DNA from: Candidatus Heimdallarchaeota archaeon
GTDB lineage: Archaea; Asgardarchaeota; Heimdallarchaeia; Heimdallarchaeales; Kariarchaeaceae
Reading direction: 5' to 3'
Assembly (NCBI GenBank): GCA_027016475.1
Contig: JALUTL010000124.1
Coordinates: 1-5,345, forward strand
Length of the DNA stretch: 5,345 bases
The notes beneath the pieces are model-generated. The model searched no databases. It was not told the DNA's origin and saw nothing but the letters and a program-made list of their open reading frames with translations. Below, in pieces: positions 1 through 5,345 of the stretch. Numbering within the stretch: position 1 is the stretch's first letter; each line of letters begins with the position of its first letter. A program made the translations under genes and the position numbers.

Positions 1-2
1 TC

Positions 3-1262
3 TCAACGTTGGAAGAACTGGCGTTGTTAAACTCAATCGAGACATCCACCGCCAAGAATGCGACCCAACTCATTGAGGCATTGATTGATCAATCAAAGCA
101 AGCCTTAATTGACGACATGATAGAAAAGAACGAATTTCATACCATCGACCACCTTAAGGTCATTGATCCTGAGTTGGAAATATACATCAAAAACAACAAT
201 TTGGAGAATGTTTACGAGTTTTTGGCCACAAGAGTTGAGGAAGAACGCCTTTCTTCAAGGGTAGATGAGCTAAAATCCCACTATTCCGACAAGCTGGAAT
301 TGTTTGGAAGCAAATTTTCAAACCTCTGCAAAAAATACAATGTCCTTACTTTGGAGGAGTTTTATTATTCGTTTGATTCTTCGTTTTCAAAGGTTGAAAA
401 AGAAACAGACAGAGAATTTCTGGAACGTGTCTACTACTATCTGACTTCATCCGTTCACTTGTTGTCGGAAGAATTGATACCGTCCATGAATTTCCTGATC
501 GATGCAGGAGTCAATACTGTTGGAAAGTTTTTGATGTGGCCCAATGATCAACTAGAAACAATTACAGGTCTTGGGAGGGATTGGATTGAATTAATTAAGA
601 CCGGAATCTCTCTGAATCAAATTAAATCAGCAGTCGAAAAGAACGACCCGCCAGTTAAAAATCTCCATATTCTCACAGCAAACGAGTTTGACGCATTGGA
701 AAAGTATTCAATAAAAACAATTGGAAGATTGGCTACAATTCTTTGGAGAGATAAGCTAGCTTTAACAGTCCAAAATGCATCCATCTATCGTCACAAAGAA
801 TTGAATGAAACATTGTTCACAAGATTGGACAAGCTAGAAGGATTACTGATTGACAAGAAACAGGATCAGCAGTTGCAGAAGGCTTTCGCGAAGTTGGTGG
901 AAAAAGGGGTCAGGCATTATCTGAACCTGCTGGAAATGTCAAGCTCCAAACTTCTTAGCTTGGTTTCAGGAAAAAGGGCTACAGAAGCTTTAGAAATGTT
1001 TTTGTTGAGTCTGAACGAGGCGAATGATAAAGTTGTCAATTTAGAACATCCAACATTTCTAGTAGCTCAAGTGTTTAGTGCAAAACGAAAACTTGACCTA
1101 TCAATAGTGCATATGAATCAGTTTACAACAGCTGAAATTGAAAATCTTTCAAAAGCAGGAATAAAGACCATATACCAATTATATCTCACCGATACTTCTA
1201 AGGTTGCTGATATTCTTTCCATTTCTCAGAAGAAGTTCCAGAAAAAGCTTGAAGATTCAACG
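3..1262 (+). repeat. N-side repeat array: tail of one unit plus six units
   Basis: These are protein-level repeats inside the giant CDS (window residues 1-420). Turn motifs begin at 198 (NLENVYEF), 339 (NVLTLEEF), 507 (GVNTVGKF), 708 (SIKTIGRL), 906 (GVRHYLNL) and 1158 (GIKTIYQL). The opening TLEELALL looks like the end of the same motif from a unit cut by the window edge. Spacing is 47, 56, 67, 66 and 84 residues. The 507 unit keeps the second turn most clearly, as ITGLGRDWIELI, with the Gly-Leu-Gly expected of a classical HhH hairpin. The 708 and 906 units are weaker. Helices between the motifs are rich in Glu and Lys. No matching DNA-level repeat is visible, so the units are old copies. 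Confidence 0.5.
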
Positions 1263-4200
1263 CTTAGAATTCATGGGACGCCATTGGCAGTCTATGATTC
1301 AACAGGAAAACCAAGCTGTGTATTTGAGTTTGAAGTTGATAATTCAAGTCATTTCAGTTCTTCTGAGGTCTCTTCCCTTGTCGAAGCAGGATATGATACC
1401 ATCGAAAAGTTGTTCTATCTGTCAGAGGCAAAAACCTTCGAAGTTCATGGGCTTTCATGGAACACTATCTCACATATGAAAAGCCTACTTCGTTCTCCTG
1501 CTGTACTTTTGTCTTGGAAAGTGCCAGTTGATCAATCGGATGAAAAGGCAAGTGATCAGGCTGAAAAAAGGAATGATGGTGAAGAATCACCTGAAGAAGA
1601 GAAAAAGCCAGAAGAACAAAAGCCATCCTTCAGGTATGTCACTTTGGACGCAAAAGAGCTGAAAGCCCTATCGGAAGCAAAGCTTACCCGAGTTTTTGAC
1701 TTCCTTACCGCTGACACTGCGATGCTTTCCTCCATTCTCGGTTGGCCCAAAGAGTTGACAAAAGAGCGTCAAACAACTGCCATTCTCCAAGAAGTTGGAA
1801 TAGAGCTGGATTCATTGAACTTGTTCAGACCAACTCAGTTGGCTCATTTGAAGGCATTAAACCTACTGACATTAGAAGACCTCTATTTTTCGACCTTCGA
1901 AGATTCTTGGGATTCATCACTAATACCTTGGGAAGGAATTGTTGCAATAAAGAACATTTTGAGGTTGCCAATAAAATTTGCTGAAGAGGAATTAGGCGAA
2001 GAAATCGTTGAAACTCTTGAACAAAGCGATGTAGCAACTCTCATTGATTTTCTCCTCACAGGCGATAAAATTCTTGAACAGCGTACGGGCCTACCCGCAG
2101 AACGGTTTGAAAACCTGAAGCATGCATTGGATTTCAGCTCTCTGATTGAGGTGTATGAAAAAACGGTTCTGTTCACGCCGAATCTCACCTACTTCAAATG
2201 CAAGAAAATCCATGAAAGTGGTTACGATACTATTCTCAAGATGCTTCTAACTCCGCCCAAGAAGATTGCAAAGATATTGGACATCTCCACTCAGGAAGCT
2301 AAAGAACTGTTCGCAAAGATCAACAGAGAAAGCATTTCAGAAGCTGAAATTGAAAATGGTATTCCACTTAAGGACATAAAGGTTTTCACAAAAAGTGAAA
2401 TCCGGGCGATATCACGGTCAGGTACATTTGAAAGCAGCAATATCGACACTCTGCAGGAATTGAAATATCAACTGAATCCTAAGACATTCCAAGGTGAGGA
2501 GTATCTTTCACAGCTTATTGCCGCCGTCCAAAAGGTTCTGGATTTGGATTTGTCAAAATTCCCGTCCATAACCTCAAAGCAACTTAGCCTGTTGTCTGAG
2601 CACAATATCCGAACGTTGGCGGATCTACTATTTGTTTCCGAAGAAGATTTACCAGAAGATCAGCCTGAACTGAATGTGCTTGTTACAAGACTGACCAACA
2701 GACTGATTGATCTCCGCCCATATGTGGCAATGAGTAAAATTGCCGCGAAAGCCGTATCCGATCAACCATTGGAAACCGATTTGCTCACTGCTTGGAATGA
2801 TAATGTCCGTTTGAACGAAAATGCTCTCCGAAGGATTCCTTCCCTTCTCCTTTTGGAAGTAAAAGTATCACCGTTTGCACCATTGTTTGAAGAGAAGGAG
2901 CCTGAATTTCTTGATCTGACTATTGCAGATGTAATCATTCGGTCTCCATACTCGCAGGATCATCCAGCTGAAATGCTGATCCAACATTTCTCAGAACAAG
3001 GTACATTGATCGCATTGGCTCAGCAAGGAAACACGCCGATCACCCTTCTTGACATTGATCCAGAAAGCTACAGAGCATTGAACAGATCACGTCTGTTAAC
3101 TGTTGAAGAGCTGCTGTTGAGAGAAGCTCACGAGCTTTCAGAGAAAACAGGACTTTCCTTGAAGTTTTTCAGAACCTTGAAAGACGAATTCTCCACTGCA
3201 AGGTATCAGCAAGTTCTTCAACAGAAAGGGATTGTTCTGGATTTTGTCAATGATGCAGAATATATTGAACGCCTCAAGAAACTAGGCATAGAGTTTTTGG
3301 ATCAGGTAATTACCTATGGTGAAGAAGCAGAAGCCATTATCAAGGAACTGAATGATTTTCTGAACTCCAGCATCTATTTTGCCTCAGCAAATCCTGGAGA
3401 AATGGAATTTGCCATGAATCAAGGGGCATTGACAATAATTGAGGCGGTGTTGGCTTGGAGAAAAGCGGAACTGACGCAAAATATAATGCAAGAAATACTT
3501 GAATTGGCATGGGTAGCGTGGAAATCGAACTCAATTCCTATCAAAGATGAATGGACAGAGAAGCTAGGGATTACGTCAGTCCAAAATTTGGTTGCCTATC
3601 ATTTTATGAATCCGAATACGGAAATTCCAAAGCGACTGACCAACTTAATTGACATTTTTGTTGACTCTCCTCTCTATCTCAATATCCCAGGACGGGTCAT
3701 GGAAAGGTTGGTTGAACAATTCCGTTGCTCAACGGTTCTTCAGGTATTTTCAAATCCCATGGCAATACCACTTCTACCTGATGAGCTGATAAATGAATTG
3801 AAGAAAAAAGGTAAGCCTTCTTTGGTTCATGAGGTTAAACTTCCTCCAGAAATGATTTCAAACATTTCTGCCACAGTCTGGAGACAATTGGAACGATATG
3901 ATCCACCAGAAATCCAAGTACTTCTTTCTGCTCCACGAGGTTTGGATGAGTATAGAGGACTTCGCCAATCCGTCATAAGGAATGTAAGATCTGCATTGAA
4001 AATTCCACTAAGCAGGCTTTTGTCAAATGGAAAGCCCTTGAAATATACGTTTTCAAATGTTTGGTTGAAGGATCTCATCTATTCACTTGCTTATAATTAC
4101 AGCAATGACGAAACAAAAAGGCAGACTGTTGAAGTCTTGCATATTCTCCGAAACTCATTTGAAATCGTTTCAGAGCCCATTTTTGACAAGGAACCGATGG

Positions 4201-5345
4201 AAATCATATCAACTGCTTTGGGAGAAAAGGTAGATGGTTTCCATACGTTTTGGGCCACCTCAGCAGAAAAAGCAGAAGCCATTTTGCATTCCAAATCAGA
4301 ATTTTCCCAATATGTAGAAGGTGTTGTTGAACGGGCATTTCAACCTCTTGGAGTTCTAAAAACCATCAAATCGATAGAAAGTTGGGATCTATGGAAAGAA
4401 GGTATAATTACAGTAGCGGATTTCCTATTGACACCAATGGATTGTCTGGAATGCCCCAATGTGTCCAAAAAGAGATTGAGTGAACTCCAAAGCGAAGCGA
4501 TGACCTATGTATCAAAGCCGGAGGCTCCTTGTGAAGAAGTTGAATTTGAGATTAATTCATTCGATCAGCTCCATATTTTCGAAGAGAAAACACATATGTT
4601 TGCACTCCTGTTTTCCACCTTGTCACACCCGATTTTCCATTCTGGCAATGCATTGCAGGAAATCCATTTTCAACTTGCACAAAAATTAGCATTAACCAAT
4701 GTTGCAAACGCTCTCAGTTTAGAGGAATTAAAGCACCTGCTTCAAAGAAGGATATCAACACTTATCGATCTGCTGGTTTATCCCTTAACAGACTTACCTG
4801 AGACTTTGCAATCATCAAAAAACCGAATCATCCTAATTGTAGAGAATTACGAGTCAGTTAGAGATGATCTTGATATCAAATCTTTGTCACCGCCAAAAGA
4901 AATTCTTGAAGTCTGTGAAAAGTTAGATACCAGTTCACTTGTAACTATTTTGGAGCATTATATCCAAGTCCCAGATGAGATCGGTAATGAATTCATCTTC
5001 TCGCCTCTCAGATATTCTTCAATTCAACAATCTGCAGTTGAAGCACTGAGAGGTTTGAATATTCTTACCATTGCCGATTTTCTGTTAAGTCCTCCATCCA
5101 AGATAGGAAAAATCTTGGAAATGTCTGAAAAAGATGTTATGAAATTGGTTACTGGTCTGAATTTGAATGATATCAAGTCAAAGATGAACAATGAATATCT
5201 AAGATTTGACAAAATTGAAGGACTAAGTAAAAGAGGGCTACAGAAACTTGCTGAACTCCACATTTATTCAGTTTTTGATTTGGTAAGTGAAATCCCTGAA
5301 GATCTAAGTAAGGCAGATCAAAAGAAGATAGAGCAGTTCCTCCAC
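3..5345 (+). CDS. Giant tandem HhH/alpha-CTD-like repeat protein, internal fragment (both ends missing)
   Basis: Frame 3 runs through the whole window without a stop, giving 1781 codons; a codon at base n is window residue n/3. The start lies upstream: the first in-frame ATG (base 117) has no ribosome binding site before it, and the repeat pattern already runs ahead of it. The stop lies downstream. The protein shows no signal peptide, membrane segment, enzyme motif or cysteine cluster. It consists of diverged helical units of about 60 residues with the turn (G/N)-I-x-T-I-x-D-L followed by L-x-x-I-x-x-(L/I)-S, as in small helix-hairpin-helix folds such as RNA polymerase alpha-CTD. Examples are GIKTIYQL (1158), NIRTLADL (2604), GIITVADF (4401) and NILTIADF (5058). 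Family knowledge places this fold in nucleic-acid or protein binding. I infer a scaffold or binding platform, function unknown. The reading frame is near certain; the fold assignment is moderately sure. Confidence 0.5.
1263..1346 (+). other. Beta-prone insert between repeat units
   Basis: Within the CDS (residues 421-448), the sequence LAVYDSTGKPSCVFEFEV has alternating hydrophobic residues around a Ser-Thr-Gly-Lys-Pro turn. This suggests a beta hairpin rather than the helices that fill the rest of the protein. It sits between the end of the GIKTI unit (1158) and the GYDTI unit (1389) and accounts for their longer spacing of 77 residues. It could be a small strand pair packing on a neighbouring unit or a local binding loop. 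The secondary structure is judged by eye only. Confidence 0.5.
1347..1523 (+). repeat. Repeat unit with GYDTI turn, before the linker
   Basis: Residues 449-507 form a well-kept unit: a helix ending LVEAGYDTIEKLFYLS, then FEVHGLSWNTISHM as the second turn and helix. The GYDTI turn at 1389-1403 recurs in the unit at 2220-2234. The two copies use different codons at four of the five positions, so they share protein sequence without recent DNA identity. This is the last unit before the charged linker. Confidence 0.5.
1527..1631 (+). other. Charged low-complexity linker
   Basis: Residues 509-543 of the window hold 13 acidic (9 Glu, 4 Asp) and 6 basic residues plus 3 prolines, and the only non-aromatic exceptions to a polar makeup are a few Ala, Val and Gly. 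Runs such as EESPEEEKKPEEQKP are typical of intrinsically disordered linkers. It is the only clear break of this kind in the window and separates the N-side array from the middle array, so it probably acts as a flexible hinge or a proteolysis-sensitive joint. The codons stay in frame and nothing suggests a gene boundary. Confidence 0.5.
1632..2732 (+). repeat. Middle repeat array, six compact units
   Basis: This is the most regular stretch of the protein (residues 544-910). Turn motifs begin at 1680 (KLTRVFDF), 1860 (NLLTLEDL), 2028 (DVATLIDF), 2220 (GYDTILKM), 2439 (NIDTLQEL) and 2604 (NIRTLADL), spaced 60, 56, 64, 73 and 55 residues. The second turn is visible as ILGWPKEL, RTGLPAERFENL and KILDISTQEAKEL. 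The 2028 unit is strongly acidic, while others are nearly neutral, so charge differs between units. The 2439 unit carries a short insertion (SGTFESS) just before its turn. Confidence 0.5.
2163..2369 (+). repeat. Best-kept unit of the middle array (LLTPP type)
   Basis: Residues 721-789 show the whole unit pattern: helix ending HESGYDTILKM, the loop LLTPPKK, then IAKILDISTQEAKEL. The block LLTPPKKIAKILDIS (2244-2288) matches LLSPPSKIGKILEMS (5082-5126) at 10 of 15 residues. Eight of those ten shared residues use different codons. This makes it a good seed for a profile of the repeat. Confidence 0.5.
2733..2879 (+). other. Divergent stretch, probable degenerate repeat unit
   Basis: The neighbouring turn motifs at 2604 and 2910 are 102 residues apart, close to two unit lengths, yet no clear turn lies between them. 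The sequence is still helical and Leu-rich (for example ALRRIPSLLLLEV), so one eroded unit is the likely content. An independent small domain cannot be excluded. Confidence 0.5.
2880..3999 (+). repeat. Third repeat array, seven units with shortened spacing
   Basis: Residues 960-1333. Turn motifs begin at 2910 (LDLTIADV), 3090 (RLLTVEEL), 3285 (GIEFLDQV), 3423 (GALTIIEA), 3567 (GITSVQNL), 3723 (RCSTVLQV) and 3900 (DPPEIQVL). Spacing is 60, 65, 46, 48, 52 and 59 residues, so the units from 3285 to 3723 are trimmed relative to the rest. The 3090 unit keeps the second turn as EKTGLSLKFFRTL. The 3900 unit is the weakest, with prolines in the turn. The 3423 unit contains three tryptophans in its helices (AWRK, LAWVAW), unlike its neighbours. 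Confidence 0.5.
4000..4199 (+). other. Divergent helical stretch between repeat units
   Basis: The turn motifs on either side (3900 and 4236) are 112 residues apart, about twice the normal step. The intervening sequence is aromatic-rich and helical (for example WLKDLIYSLAYNYS and VEVLHILRNSFEIV) without the turn signature. A degenerate repeat unit is the simplest reading. No motif of another family was recognised. Confidence 0.5.
4200..4346 (+). repeat. Weak repeat unit (GFHTFWAT turn)
   Basis: Residues 1400-1448 hold a turn at 4236 (GFHTFWAT) preceded by the helix IISTALGEKVD and followed by AEAILHSKSEFSQYVEGVVE, which fits the second helix pair. It is 55 residues before the next turn at 4401, a normal step, which supports counting it as a unit despite its poor consensus. 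Confidence 0.5.
4350..4511 (+). repeat. Repeat unit most like RNA polymerase alpha-CTD
   Basis: Residues 1450-1503. The unit reads helix, GIITVADFLLTP (4401-4436), then CPNVSKKRLSEL (4452-4487). From memory, E. coli alpha-CTD has ENIYYIGDLVQR followed by TPNLGKKSLTEI, so the turn and the P-N-(V/L)-x-K-K-x-L-x-E-(L/I) helix line up with similar spacing. In this alignment the position of the alpha-CTD DNA-contact arginine (Arg265) is Ile (codon 4374) and that of Asn268 is Trp (codon 4383). The fold appears kept while the known minor-groove contact is not. The resemblance supports the family call but not a role in transcription. Confidence 0.5.
4512..4700 (+). other. Divergent stretch, probable degenerate unit
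   Basis: Turn motifs at 4401 and 4749 are 116 residues apart, so one unit is missing or eroded here. The segment starts with an acidic patch (CEEVEFEIN) and continues with helices rich in His and Phe (MFALLFSTLSHPIFHS, ALQEIHFQL). No turn signature and no recognised domain are present. Confidence 0.5.
4701..5345 (+). repeat. C-side repeat array, four units, cut by the window end
   Basis: Residues 1567-1781. Turn motifs begin at 4749 (RISTLIDL), 4926 (DTSSLVTI), 5058 (NILTIADF) and 5259 (HIYSVFDL), spaced 59, 44 and 67 residues. The 5058 unit (about 5004-5204) is the clearest: ALRGLNILTIADFLL, then the SPPSK loop, then IGKILEMSEKDVMKLV. The last unit has its turn and the following helix start (ADQKKIEQFL) before the window ends, so the array continues downstream. 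Unit 4926 has a poor consensus and is placed mainly by spacing. Confidence 0.5.

Noticed and set aside
117..119. First in-frame ATG as a possible start codon
   Set aside because: No Shine-Dalgarno-like sequence precedes it, and the frame upstream to base 3 already carries a repeat-unit tail (TLEELALL), so translation must start before the window.
351..365. GGAGG-like sequence as an internal ribosome binding site
   Set aside because: It encodes Glu-Glu within a repeat unit (LEEF), and no start codon leading a plausible separate gene follows at the right distance.
1293..1316. Ser-Thr-Gly-Lys as a Walker A loop
   Set aside because: The GxxxxGK(S/T) spacing is absent (there is no Gly five residues before the Gly-Lys, and Pro follows the Lys) and no Walker B lies in a suitable context. 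It is better read as a turn between two strands.
1204..1479. 91-codon open frame on the + strand in another frame (also 1742-1984 and 4507-4689)
   Set aside because: These overlap the main frame in frames 1 or 2, begin without a convincing ribosome binding site, and their translations lack recognisable features. The main frame over the same bases encodes well-formed repeat units.
1883..2188. 101-codon open frame on the - strand
   Set aside because: It lies wholly inside the long + strand coding frame, shows no domain or repeat pattern, and has an odd Ser/Arg-rich composition typical of an antisense shadow. The same applies to the minus-strand frames at 1556-1750, 1825-2037, 3340-3534, 3827-4078, 4097-4294 and 5024-5263.
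4443..4454. Cys-Leu-Glu-Cys as half of a zinc site
   Set aside because: No second CxxC or Cys/His pair is placed nearby to complete it. The segment aligns with the loop before the P-N-x-x-K-K helix of the alpha-CTD-like unit, where cysteines are not needed.
3..5345. Leucine-rich repeat, TPR or HEAT solenoid
   Set aside because: The period is about 60 residues rather than 20-40. The conserved feature is a (G/N)-I-x-T-I turn between helices with a second turn following, which fits HhH-like domains better. This rejection rests on pattern reading and would be overturned by a structure prediction showing a solenoid.

Overview
The window lies entirely inside one very large protein-coding gene on the + strand. 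Frame 3 is open from base 3 to base 5345: 1781 codons with no stop, and neither a start nor a natural end in view. No other gene, RNA gene, mobile element, CRISPR array, promoter or terminator can be supported. The other open frames on both strands are short and lie inside this coding frame.

The protein looks soluble, mostly alpha-helical and rich in Leu, Glu, Lys, Ser and Ile. It is built almost wholly from diverged tandem units of about 45-75 residues. Each unit has the pattern: helix - L..(G/N/D)(I/L/V).T(I/V/L)..(D/E)(L/F)(L) - short loop - L..I..(L/I)S......L. This pattern matches the pair of helix-hairpin-helix-like turns found in the RNA polymerase alpha C-terminal domain (alpha-CTD), the Rad51 N-terminal domain and related small HhH folds. 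I locate 26 turn motifs (first residue codons at 198, 339, 507, 708, 906, 1158, 1389, 1680, 1860, 2028, 2220, 2439, 2604, 2910, 3090, 3285, 3423, 3567, 3723, 3900, 4236, 4401, 4749, 4926, 5058 and 5259). The window also opens in the tail of one more unit. Three roughly double-length gaps probably hide degenerate units.

Layout: an N-side array (3-1262); a beta-prone insert (1263-1346); one further unit (1347-1523); a charged, probably disordered linker (1527-1631); a compact middle array (1632-2732); a divergent stretch (2733-2879); a third array with shorter units (2880-3999); a divergent stretch (4000-4199); one weak unit and then the unit most like alpha-CTD (4200-4511); another divergent stretch (4512-4700); and a final array running off the window (4701-5345).

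The organism cannot be fixed from this window. By eye GC is about 40%, leucine is often TTG, and arginine is spread over AGA/AGG and CGN. Giant solubilised repeat proteins on HhH-like folds would fit an uncultivated archaeon (an Asgard lineage is one possibility) or a large-genome bacterium, but this is a low-confidence guess. The function is unknown. A long scaffold or binding-platform protein is the most economical reading, and DNA binding is possible but not shown.
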